Below, in pieces: positions 11,556 through 23,000 of a DNA stretch of 64,000 nt. The translations under genes and the position numbers were made by a program. The DNA comes from Hyparrhenia diplandra (Eukaryota > Streptophyta > Magnoliopsida > Poales > Poaceae). A model generated the notes under the pieces. The model saw only the letters and a list, made by a program, of their open reading frames with translations, searched no databases and had not been told where the DNA came from. The DNA is taken from contig JADLZK010009021.1 in assembly GCA_015847255.1 (NCBI GenBank), positions 186,001-250,000 on the forward strand. The letters are read 5' to 3'. Position 1 is the stretch's first letter. Each line of letters begins with the position of its first letter.

Positions 11556-12540
11556 TCGCCCCAATCCCATCGTCGCCCGCCCTGCATCCACCGTGCTCCC
11601 CCGCGGCCTAATGCGTCGGCCGCCGCACGAGCCCGCCCAAACACCCACGCTTCATCCTCCTCTCCTCCCTATCGCACCCTCCGCGCAGTATGCAAAGAAG
11701 TGAGGAGGAGGTTCTACCCATCCATCTCCCGTTGACCTTACAAGCGGTAGATGCGGCGGCTTCCCCATCGAGACACTGCGGGCGGCGGCTTCCCCATCCG
11801 GGAAGATCCGGTTCATGGGCGAGTGGTGGCGGCCGGTGGTGATCTCCTCATCGCGGCTGTGGTAGGTCCCGTTGCGCCCTTCGCCATCGACGATTCTTAA
11901 CCTGGCACCCATCGGGAGAGGAGAGAACCAGCAGGTGTGCCAACCCCTTCTCTTCCCTTTGTGTTGTGCGAACAGAGCACCCACAACCTAAACCTAATTG
12001 CCTATTTTGAAGACAAATAGCCAATTCTGATCTAATCACATGCATTATGCCTGCTATGTTCTAGCATCACCTGATTTGGTTCTTTCATGGGAGAGATTTC
12101 TCAAAATTATTAAACACCTGATTCAATTGAAGTAGGAGTTGATGTTTCATGCGTTAGAACAGTCCCGTAGGACCTTGCTAGATTAAATAATTTGTTGTCA
12201 TCTAAATCTCCTATATAGGAGCTCCCCACTATTGAGCAGGGAATTCTCAGCCTTCTAATTGGTCCCTGGAATTGATAACTGAAAAAACTGATTAGAAACT
12301 GAAATCGTAGTTTTTCTCCCGTTCGCGTGAAAGTGTTGTGTCCTGGGCTCTTTCCCCGTAGCTTTGCGCGTCACCTCAATATCCGTTTCTAGCCTCGACT
12401 TCCTTCCCCGACCCGTGCGTCCGTTTTCCCCTGCTCGCGCATGCCCGCCGCCCGGACAGAAACAGATCGAGGCCTTTCCGCGTCGCCATCCCAATCGTCT
12501 TCGCCGCTTCACCTTCGACCCTTCATCTGCTTACGGAGGC
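11556..12540 (+). other. right half of the split leader-like site; exon/intron-like border near 11933
   Basis: GC-rich leader-like sequence followed by a donor-like AGCAGGTGTGCC and then T-rich, intron-like DNA. The segment after the donor (about 11930-12005) resembles the start of the first intron of the TRAPP gene (about 59660-59740), both having CCCCTTCTCTTCCCT and a GTGCGAA motif. This could be an old partial copy of a 5'UTR exon or a shared leader-intron composition. No coding sequence is recognised. Confidence 0.35.
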
Positions 12541-13240
12541 TACGGTGGTGTTCTATTTAAAGCGAGGCTCGCCACTCACCCGAGCCGGGCGCCCTCTGTT
12601 ACACCGGCAAGCGCGCGCCACCGAAACCACGAGCTCACCGCAACCAAGCGCCTCGCGCCCTGCTCAGCCGTCGCAACGTGCTCAGCAGCGCGCATCATCA
12701 CGCGGCCGAGTCAGCCTCGCACCTTAGCCGCGATCGCCGTCGCCACGACGCTCCACGTCCTGACCGTGCTCCACGGCGCCTCCGCCGCGCGGCCGATGGC
12801 AGACCGCGGCATCATCCGGGACGGCGACGTCGTCGGCGCAGGCGCTGGCGCCGGCTGCTGGGCATCACCAGCGGCGCGCGGCGGCGGCGGCGGGCGTTAG
12901 AGACGGGAAGTGGCTGCCGTTCGCGGGCGTGCACCACCACCTGCCGGTGGCCACGGCGTACTGGGCGCACAGACCGGTGCCGTGGGTCGGGGCCGGCGAC
13001 TTGGGCGGTGCAGGTGCAGGCGCCGTGGAGGGCGGCGAGGGGGAGGAGGTCATTCGGGACCGGGAACGGCGCCACCGGCCGTCGTCCGAGCGCGACGGGA
13101 CGACCACCACCATGCGAGGAGTCAGCCTGTCTCGCCTGCCACGCCGTGCGCTGGTCAACAGCAGCGCTCAGCAGCCGCCGGTGACCTCTGCCCTTCTCTG
13201 CTTCCTCCCTCCCTTTGTTTCTCTCTCTCCGCGTTAACAG
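12541..13240 (+). other. GC-rich promoter/leader-like block with no recognised protein
   Basis: CTATTTAAAG at 12553-12562 looks like a TATA box and is followed by a very GC-rich stretch. Open frames on both strands are long only because stops are rare at this GC content; they are Arg/Gly/Pro/Ala-rich. One frame near 12720-12800 encodes a short hydrophobic stretch (T-L-H-V-L-T-V-L-H-G-A-S-A) that might be a signal peptide, followed by ARPMADRG. It could be the 5' part of a small secreted-protein gene, or a captured gene fragment, since a Helitron end lies downstream. No product assigned. Confidence 0.3.
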
Positions 13241-13855
13241 ACACGAAGGACCGTGAAGCAGGGAAGCAGGGAAGGGATAAGCCTGGCCACGTCGCTTGGT
13301 CCAATAAGGGCATGCCACGTCACTACGGTGGGACCCGACTGAAAGTTAATCAAATCACCTCCTCACGTTGGTCCTATCCTATAAACTTGGACTTGGTTCA
13401 GGTATGCCCAAGAATTCAGCACATCCATATCCATCAGCAGGCCATGCGGAGGTACAACCGTCGAGAAGCTCGTCAAAAAATGGCCCCACCAGCCCTGGCC
13501 CACATGTCAGCTGTAAAAGTATTGCTAGGTATTACCCTGGGAAACAGGCAGATATGATATCATAAAAATTTTACTTTATGATCATTGTATTTTTTTAATT
13601 CCCAAAGAAAGAACGCGGGTGAGGTTCCTCTAGTTTGAATATATAGTTGTGCTGCTTTGTTTTAAACATACTGAAATACTGCATGAAAGATTGGAGAAAC
13701 TATTTCAAGTAGTTTGTCTTGAGATAGTATAGTATTTTTTATGGCAGTATATATTGTTTGAAAATTTTTGCTTTGCTACTGCCCAATTTATTCTTCTTGC
13801 TGACGTATTTAGGGTGTAAATACAATCGCTCTACTTTACAAACTATCAAAGACTT
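13241..13855. other. no gene seen
   Basis: Moderately GC-rich sequence to about 13560, then AT-rich DNA. No conserved frame or repeat end is visible. It may be the interior of the Helitron whose 3' end lies at 14705; no 5' terminus was located. Confidence 0.3.
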
Positions 13856-14705
13856 TTTTGGTGGCATGTTCAGATGCTCTGCAGTTTATTTACATGGTTT
13901 TCCTCCAATATGATGTCTCCTTCCAATTTGCATTAACGTGGGTGTATATCTGCCCGCGACCGGTGTTCTCTCACGGTCGGTTCAATGTTGCGATGTCTAG
14001 AGCCACGCCAAGAGTGAATATCAAGATTCTCGCCCCCCGCTTGATGCAGGCGCACGGGACGTGGAGGCCAAAAAAGATGGAGAAGAAAAATACTAGAAAG
14101 AATGTCGGGGAAAAAATAAAAAGAATGCACCAAGTAAAAAAAGATAAAGAGAAAAAAAGATGTCAGCAATTGATGAAACTTTCACGAAGAATATTGTATG
14201 GAAGGAGGTTCTAACTCAATAGGTGAGGTAATAGAAGATTACTAACACATACTATGTATTTTTAATTCAATTTATATTGTACAAATATTATTTAACTAAC
14301 ACCATATTTGTTGATATTCCTAGGCACTTCTAAATGGTTTGTCGACTCTACACGGAGATGTTATATGCACAATATATGAATGTAAAATCAATATATGAAT
14401 GTAAAATCATCTCATACGTGTTAGATGCACATTTGAAGAAGACCGTGGTGTTTATGGATATTGGAGATTTCTTTTCGGCCGATATTAAACATTATCTTAG
14501 GCGAATTACGGAAAAGTCCATAAAATAGAGTTTACGAGTCTCATGATGTCCGTGATTGATAGTGTTACTTTCAAGAAACTTGTTTGGATTAAATGTCGCT
14601 TTAATCTCATTGTTTAATTTCATAGTATTGTTATCTTATCATGCGATTTATATGTTTTTATATAAAATTTGGTTACCCCGAAGAACGCACGGGCGCTTTA
14701 ACTAG
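13856..14705 (+). mobile_element. Helitron 3' portion with RepHel helicase C-terminal remnant
   Basis: The frame from about 13945 reads CPRPVFSHGRFNVAMSRAT followed by P-R-V-N-I-K-I-L-A, the C-terminal motif block (VFSHGQLYVAxSRxT) of the Pif1-type helicase of plant Helitron RepHel proteins. After a lysine-rich stretch and a frame change, D-E-T-F-T-K-N-I-V-W-K-E-V-L near 14172-14213 matches the usual extreme C-terminus (TKNIVYKEVL). Downstream, GCACGGGCGCTTTAACTAGT ends in CTAG (14702-14705) followed by T, the expected Helitron 3' terminus inserted before T. The left arm of the terminal hairpin is degraded. The upstream helicase and Rep domains are missing, so this is a non-autonomous or truncated copy. 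Confidence 0.7.
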
Positions 14706-15638
14706 TAAAATAACAATATCTTAGGGCGAGACGAGAGGGGGCTGATCTGACTTTGATGTCCGCCACAAGATACACGGCGGATGTGTGTGAAGAAACGAAC
14801 CAACGATTAGAAGCGTGAGTGGGCACACCACACCACACCACACCACAGCAGCAGTCGGTGACTTTCCCGCGCCCTTTTCCGCCACCTCACCTCCCTTTTT
14901 CCCACTACCCTAAAGATCTCCATTCCTCACTGCCAACAAAGCAAAGCAAAGCAAAGCAAAGCAAAGCCTAGCTAGTTGAGTGCACGCCACACAAGACTGC
15001 CTGATGCTTGTACCATCGACAACTGAATTCATGCTGGCATTGTAATTCTACCACTCACGTGTACTAATGTGTACATTGTCCCACAAGAAATGTGACTCTT
15101 AGCTTATTATGAATGAAACACAGTAAAGTACAGAGTTTATAGGTACGGTGTATTAGTTATTTGCTTTTGTTTTATTAACGACCAGTAGGAGCAGGAGTAG
15201 AATAGAAAGATATATCTGAACATAGGTTAATGACAAGTAGTAGGAGTAGAAAGATCTTACTAATCTATCTCAACACAAGTAATTACTATCGAAATAAAAT
15301 TGAATCTATCTGAAAATGTGGTTACAGGTCACATGATGAGATTAGTGGCTGCCTGAACATGCATACCTGCATGCATTGAGCAGAATGAGATTGAGTGCGA
15401 GGACATGTCACGAGGCACCACCACCACGAAAAAGGATACTCCTAGATCGAGCTAACATGTCCCACCACAAAAAAGATACTCATCCTAGACAAATTTATAT
15501 ATAATTTTTATATAAAAAAACAGGGCACGAAATCTGAGCCACATGTCATCATCTACTATCGCCAAATAAATTCAACCCCATCGCCATCTTTTTTCGCTGT
15601 TAAATACTATACTATTTTATTTCCCCTTTTGTTTGACC
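14706..15638. other. intergenic; (GCAAA)n microsatellite
   Basis: No gene. Contains an imperfect ACACC run near 14826-14850 and a GCAAA pentanucleotide repeat (about six units, 14936-14967). The rest is AT-rich with no recognised element. Confidence 0.5.
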
Positions 15639-15941
15639 TTTTTTTTTTTTAGAATTACACAGCATAACGCAGTACACTCACAACACGCACGCACACTCAC
15701 CCCTATGAATACACGTAGGTAAACCCTACCCCTACGAAGCACCTCCAGGGCCGAAAGACCCTACGGAGATCTGGAGATTCCCAAGTCACCATCGCCGCTG
15801 TCGTCGACTTTAACGCCGCTACCACCGAATGCATAACGCCCGGTAAATCCCGAGAAAATCCCAGAAAAGGTCGCGGACCGGGATTTGAACTCGGTGGGTA
15901 GCGTCCCATTTGGACCGTCCCTACCATTGGACTACAAAACC
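15639..15941 (-). mobile_element. tRNA-derived SINE
   Basis: Read on the minus strand, it starts GGTTTTGTAGTCCAATGG near 15941, containing a pol III A box (TAGTCCAATGG, 15924-15934) and, about 35 bases on, a B box (AGTTCAAATCC, 15881-15891). It then runs through a non-tRNA body to an A-run (T-run 15639-15650 on the plus strand). This order and the 300-bp length are those of a grass tRNA-related SINE (Au-like head). An 88-codon frame across it is a by-product. Target duplications are not evident. Confidence 0.8.
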
Positions 15942-16950
15942 AATTCGCTTCTGAAGACTTGTGGTGCATGCTATCCTAGCTGTAGCTGCTAGACGCTTCC
16001 GTTCCGTCCCATGCGACACGGGTTGCTCAAGTTTGGTGGCCATGCAATTGGCCACCAACACACAATTCTTTTGCTTTGCTGCTCCCACCCAACAGTATTA
16101 AGTATTTCTACTTTTGTCCTTGCAAAGAGTATTTATATTACTGGATCCAGAGATGATAAACTCATATCACTTCAAGTCTTCTTGAACAAAAGATCATACA
16201 AAATACATTTGACTCTTCAGATTCTCAGTCAATTGTTAAAAAATTTCAAACACACTTTGAACAATAGAAGTTCAAGTTTTATGTCCTAAGTTCACTTCCA
16301 CAAAATTTTGGCTAGTTGCTGTCAAAATTTGTAAAAGAAAATCCACTGATCAACTGCTTTCACCATTTTGCAGACAGTGTGTTCCAATATTTTTAGAACA
16401 GCGATCCTTCTTTTTTTCAATGTTGCTACTTTCCTTATTTTGCAGGTAGAGTCCCAGTCTCCCAGCCTTCTAAAATTCTACATCACCCATGCATACGGCA
16501 CTTATATAGTGTTTATAATAATATAATAGACATCAACACCTGTTAAGGCTCACCATGTATATACATTAAAAATTTGGTGGATGTTGGGAGTTGCGAGCCG
16601 CGCGTGTCATCATGGCCATTGGCTTGGCTTCTCTGTTGCGTGCTAGTAGTTCGCCCGAGATTGTTACTTGGTCAGCAATCAATTATCAACCATAGCCCAC
16701 AGGCATTGCCAATCTCAATCGGCCATGCCACCCAGGCACCAACATAAGCTTTGGGGTTCAACATAAGCTCAGATATGACGCCTGCCATGCCATGCACGAT
16801 TGAATATCAATCAGATCAGATACTGACCATTGCACTAACAAATCTCAGATGCCTCCGATCCATAACAATCCTCAGCATGCACAGAGCCACAGATTTACAT
16901 ACTACTACTAGTACTAGGTGCAACACACATACGGCTTTACATGTACTAGC
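15942..16950. other. intergenic between SINE and callose synthase 3' end
   Basis: No gene recognised. A perfect inverted repeat, TTGGTGGCCA / TGGCCACCAA with a 6-base loop, lies at 16033-16058. The part nearest 17070 probably includes the 3'UTR of the minus-strand callose synthase gene. Confidence 0.4.
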
Positions 16951-17069
16951 TACGCAGGCTACTGCATCATGCTTCCCGCCGCCCTACTCTCCGAACCTGA
17001 TATAGATACAAAAGATTATTCCAGGGCAACATGACTACCGGCGTCCGCCATAACCTTCAATCAGCAGCC

Positions 17070-20064
17070 CTACTTGTTCCGGGTCCCTCGGTCTTTCTTG
17101 TGGCCTCCGAGGATACGGGAGATCTGCAGACCTCTGCTGAAGGCCTGGTTGAATAGCATCCTGGTCTGGAATTCAGACACGAACGGGAACCAGGCGAGGA
17201 AGGCAATGGGCGTGAACAGGAGAAGACCCATCAGGACCTCATAGCCCCGGGCAAGAGCCTTGATCGACCCCCACAGCCCAATCTTTTTGAATCACAGGCC
17301 TGATCGCTTGGGCAATCTGCAACACAAGGCGAGCAAAAATAGTAGATAAATAAATAAATCAGTTACCATGGAATCAAAAGGGATAAGTGAAAGATTATCA
17401 TAAAGTATGCATGTTCAGCAACTAACCAGGAGCAAACCCCATCCAGTGGGCATGAAAGCAAGGATGCAAACAAAGATGTCCAGAACCGTCATGCCGGGGA
17501 TTGCTATTAAGATTACCACAATGGCTATAAAAGTTATAAATATGAGACCCTTGATCAACCGGAACACTAGCTGGAACTCTGCACTGAACCTTCTCCTGCC
17601 CACTGATACGGTCTGCAAAAAGAAAATACAACTGAGTGATCCAGCTAGAGAGAGTGGTTAAGTCATTGGTGCCTCTCCACGAAACCAAAAACAAAAAATC
17701 TTACTACGATTATAGCATTTCTAGAGCAGTGCAACCTAATTATATACTTTTTTTTTAAGAAAAAATGCTAAATTGTATCAAGCGAATCTTCTTTTTACTA
17801 GACTAGGCACTAAAAATCAAACCATTGATGAGTACTCTTCCCCAGGAACCATGACACAACTACACAGGAGATGATTGTAGAAAATTTTACCTTCATAACA
17901 AGTAAAATGACAAAAATTACAACCCATGAGAAGCAATAAACCTGGAAAATAGCACTAGTTAGAAAGACTGCACCAGCATAAAGCAGATGAAACTAACCCA
18001 ATATGAAATAAGACAAGTAAATTACCAGCACACTCTGGTTATTCTTGGTTATCTTCTTCGTTATATTCAGATGATACACAAGTCCATATTGGTAGATAAA
18101 GAAACGCAGTGCAAGCAGTATTTCAACAATAGTACCACGCTTCCCAGAGGATCGAAGGGGCTCTTGCTCTTTTTCCCACCATGACTCCCAGCTTTTCTCT
18201 GGTGCTACACCAATACCTCCACGATTGCTGATCCACTTGTGCCAATCAGTCCAGTCATCCACAATCTTCTGCCACTCAAATCCAGAAGGATTGAACAGGA
18301 ATGGTGCAAAGAGCCAAGTGCCCACCATGAACCACATGGATACAGTGATGAAGATGTAAGTTATAGCCCCTCTATATGACTGACCAAATATTTCATACAC
18401 AACTAGTAGAATCATCAGCTCGAGGCCCTTGACAAAATGGCTACGGGAATAAAGTCGATAGTTGTCAGCAAATTTGGCATGGAACACCACAAACCCACGT
18501 CCAGTGGCTCTGTATTCAGCTCCTCCATGGAGTAATGTCCTTCCGTAGTAGTGAGTTTTTGTTCCCAATGAGAATGTGAAGAAAACAGAGGCCAACTGAA
18601 GCTGCATCAGTATAAAGTCACTCAATGCAGTTCTGAATCCTCTCTCCAAACCGATTTCCATCATCATGGGTAGTGCCATCAAAAACCCAAGTTGCAAAAA
18701 GACTCTGGCCTAAAGCGCAACCTGGAGAGGTGCATTGTGCACAAACCTCCTTCCAGTAGCCAGTGCTTCATCAAGTCCACTAAGTACAAGATATAGCCGC
18801 CCGTAGAGGAAAACATATACAGTCCATACTGTAATCTAAGTCCATACAGAAATAACAGAAAAGTCCAAACAAAAATGCAAGAAAGGATAAGTGTTAACTA
18901 ATGGATGAACAAGAACTTTTAACAATTCAGGTCAGAAAAATACCATTGTACTGAAGTAGAAACCAATTGTTGTGTAGTAACAAGACAGCATCCTGAAGAA
19001 ATCAAAGCGATGGCCTAGCCGGTAGATGTCACGGCTCAGCGTCTGTTCGCCATTGCCATTTGCTATCTTTTTTGCCTCAAACAGAGATATTTGATTGAGA
19101 CCCACATCCCTTCCTTTGCCAACTTGCATGTATTCATGGTGAGTAACATTGCCTTCACGCAATGTGGAATTGAATCCTGCACCATAAGCAGCCACAATAT
19201 TATCATAACAGTTCCACATTTACAAATGTTGAGCAGCAACAGAAAAAGAAAAAGTACCTGCAAATATGTCCTCACTAAGATTGATAATTTTGGATGCTTT
19301 ACTCACACCACCCCTTGTAACGTGGAAAAGGCGATCAAGACATCAGGATGACCATAATGAAATCGGACCCTGAATAGAGAAGGTTCAGGAAAAAAAAAAA
19401 ATGACAAAGCCAACATGTCAGAATAGTAGAACCAAAACAAATGAGAGGACAAGTCACACAATCCAAAGATTGACAAAAGTAGAACCAATAGACAATGCAT
19501 CACCACACCATGAATGTAAAATGAAATATGAACCAAGATGGATACCTCAACGGATTGGCAAGAACTTCGTTGTCCAATTGTCACAAAACTAGTTTCCTGA
19601 TTTGACATGAACCATGCAAGGGATGACACACTGCAGAAATTTCACAACATTTAATCATCATAGGAAAACATGGACACTACAGAAAAAACAGAGGTCAGAT
19701 GGTCTTAGTTTAATTTTAACCTTAAATATATGAAACATGGCATATTACCTGCCCGTGAATATGTGTTCTCTGACTCCAAGTATTGATGGATATCTCACTC
19801 CATCATGTTTCTTCTGAAACTCTTGCAGCAGATTTCTCATTTTCAAGGCCTCCTCCATATAGTGCTCCTGCCAATACAACTGAACATAACCAAAGGCACA
19901 AAATAGACAACAATTCCTGAACCTAACTATACACAAAGCTGTACCTGATTCATGTCTATAGTTTGGAGGCATTCGCCTCTGGTGAATATTATTGCATGGT
20001 TCTGATTTTCTGGCTTTCCTTCACCTAAAATGGCATTCCCTGGTAGTTTTATCTTGTAGATGAC
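17070..20064 (-). other. callose synthase exons 33-41 and their lesions
   Basis: Exons: 20064-19945, 19867-19749, 19630-19546, 19369-19258, 19176-18944, 18835-18026, 17941-17891, 17612-17427, 17316-17070. Lesions: an extra A near 19566 (I-G-Q-R-V-L-A-N-P); a missing T near 19337 (H-P-D-V-F-D-R); an extra AAA codon in E-A-K-I-A-N (exon 37); an in-frame TAG at 18710-18712 in the stretch normally V-A-L-A-S-Q-S-F-V-Q-L-G, where neighbouring codons are also scrambled but length is kept; an extra A in the A run at 17283-17287. Exon 38 is a single 270-codon block carrying several membrane spans. Confidence 0.8.
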
Positions 20065-23000
20065 CTGCACAGAAGATAGGTGGGGCCTAAGTCCAACACA
20101 ATTTGCACAACTGAGGTTCTGGGTACTATAAAATAGATGAGTCATCAGAAGGATTTTGAACTATTCCAAATTAAACACAGAATGATCCCAACACACCCAC
20201 ACACAATAAAAACAAGAATATAAGCTCAAATGATTTACGTAACCAGGTACATCTAGAAATGGACAACCTAGATAAAGAAAATGAACCACGACTTTCTTCG
20301 CCAGCCTAATCTACGTAAGGCGTTAGTGTTAGTGTATATGTGTAGGCCCATGAGGCCCATGAGGTAGGCCCAACTATATTGCCCCACCCCACCCTAGGGT
20401 TTGGAGGAATACACGAGTTTATTCCCCTCTCTAACATGGTATCGCCCAGATCTCGGTCCTCTCTCTCTTCCCCATTCCCACCCGCCGCCCGCGCCCATGG
20501 CCGGCCGGCCGCCGGGCGCCGCCCTCCCCTGGCGGCCGCCCCTTCCTCCTCCCTCCTCCTTCGCCGCGGCTGGCGCCGCTCGCGGCCGGCTCGACGCGGC
20601 TCGGCCTGCGCGGGGCGACCAGGCGCGACCTCGCCCGGCGCGCGGGCTCAGCTCGGAGCGACGCTGCTCCGCGCGCCGCGGGCGCGCCGATGGCGCCGCT
20701 GGCCCAGACTTGATGCGCGGCGCGCGCTGCGTATGCGCGCTGGGCGCCGCCGAGGTCGCGGCTTCGCCACCGCGTGGCGCGTTCGGGTCGACCTCACCTC
20801 CGTCGGGCACCCGCACAGCTCGGGATCGGGCACAAGAGGTCGGCGGCCCGCAGCCCCGGCGCCGCGCGCCCGGCCGCCTTGGTTGCGGATGCCGGGGCTC
20901 GGCCACCCGTGATGCGGAGCACACCACGAAGGCCCTGGTTCTCCACGAGCATTTGTCGCCCCGCCCCACGGGTTCCAATTCCACCACCCCTCGGCCTCCT
21001 CCGCCTCTAATACGCGTCCCGGGTGAGGGCAGCCGCCGAGCGGGCAAGCGCGCGAGCACGGCCGCCACCCGCCTGCCGCCCTCCTCCCGCCCGCCGCCGC
21101 ACTTCCTCTTCCCGCGCGACCCACAGGTGAGGGCGCAGGCCGGCCGGCGCGAGCGGCTCCTCTTCCCTCCGCCGACGCTGCGGCGCTGGCTCATCCCACT
21201 CGGCGGCCGGCGCGCACCCGACCCATGCGAGCATGCTCACCGCCACCGCCACCGCCGCGTCCGGGGGAAATCGCCCTGCGTGGCTCCCGCACCTCGCCTG
21301 GGAGGTCCGCCCGGCCATCCGCCGGCAACCCATGGCGTGGCGCGCGCCGATGAGCGGGCCTCATTCCCGCTCCGGCCGGTCGCCATGGTCGCCGGGCGGC
21401 CCTTACTACGTCCCGTGCCTGGCCGCCTTCCCTCGCTCCGCCAGCCCGGCTTTCCCGGCCTCGGGGGTGGGGTCCGGCGATATGGCGCCATCGCCCGACA
21501 CCATGGGGTAGCACCACTATGCACGCACCCAGTGGATCGCCCGACTCGGGGGCTTCCCTTCCACACTACCCCTCATTCCAAGCATCCTCTCTTCTCTTCG
21601 CCCTCCTCACCCTTCCCTGTCCCTCTTCGATCATGGTTGGGAATGGGTCGGTGTCTTCCTGTCACCTCCGTGGGTTACGCCTACGGTCTTTTTTCGTCTT
21701 CCTGCCGTCCTTGTTTCTCCTCCGGATCGTCCATAACCTTCTTTCCATCCGCCCGTTCTTGCCGACAACTCTTGTTACGTTGAGTTCGACCCTACAGGTC
21801 TCACGGTGAAGGATTCCGCCTACAGGCGGCCACTCCTCCGTTGTGATAGCTCGGGACCCTTTACTCCCTTCGCCTTCACGCTTCCGCTATACCGCCTTCC
21901 ACGGTACCGCCCTTGCCACTACTCCCTCTTCCCTCTACGGCACCGCCATTTTCCGGTCACCACGGCGCGGCGCTTTGCTTCGCCTTAGTCGTAGTGCCCA
22001 CCTCCCTTGCACTTTCGGGCTCACGATGAGCATCTACGCCATGCGTGCCGGTTAGGTCGCCATGTGCGCCTTCCTTTTTCCTACTTCTTCTTGGCGTCGC
22101 GGCGCATGCCTTTGCTCTTCTTCAACGTGATTTGTGGACTTCTCCTATTCCTAGCATTTCAGGCTATAAGTATTATCTAGTCCTCCTCGATGACTTCTCT
22201 CACTACTCTTGGACTTTCCCTTTGCGGCGCCAAGTCGAGACTTTTCCCTCTCCTCCACTTCTTTGCACGGGTGTCCACTTTCGGTTCGGCCTCACCATCA
22301 AGGCCGTCCGGTGTGACAACGGGCGTGAGTTTGATAACAACACCTCCCGCTCCCTTCTTTCTCGCTCATGGTGTTTAGCTCCATGTCTTGTCCGTACACC
22401 TCCTCCCGAGCGGCGCAAATACCGGCGGATGGTCGCCCACGAATGATGTTATGCGCCCTCTCCTTCTCCGGGCCTCTACGCCCGCTCTTACGGGCGAGCC
22501 TCCACACCGCCACCTACACTCTCAACCGGCTTCCTTCCCACGGCCCTCTCCCCGCTCCCCTCCACACCACGCACTCTTCGGTACACCTCCTCGCTATGAT
22601 CACCTCCGTGTCTTCGGTTGTGCTTGTTACCCTAACCTCGCCGCCACTACTCCTCACAAGTTGGCGCCTCGCTCGACACGGTGTGTGTTTCTCGGCTACT
22701 CCACGATCATAAGGGGTACCGTTGTTACGACCTCACTTCTCGTCGGGTGCTTATTTCCGTAAGACGTCGTCTTCGACGAGTCGATTTCCGTACTCTACCT
22801 CTTCCACGCCTTCCCTTGATCCCGAGTTGGAGTCCCTGTTTCACGACTTTGGCGGTTCAGCCACCGATTCCCGTTTCCGGCCTTTCTCCACGAATTTTCG
22901 GGTTGCCCCCGCCGCCCCCGTGGCCCCGCGCCCACCGCCGTGCCACGCGGCGGCCCCGGCGCCACGTTGCGCCTCGCGCCCGTGCCCCCGGCTGCGCCCC

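Noticed and set aside
12364..13557. Several 100-215 codon ORFs around 12.4-13.5 kb
   Set aside because: All three plus frames and the minus strand are open because of GC richness; no conserved motif was found.
15881..15934. tRNA gene suggested by A and B boxes
   Set aside because: The pol III boxes sit in a 300-bp sequence with an A-tail and no cloverleaf, so it is a SINE head.
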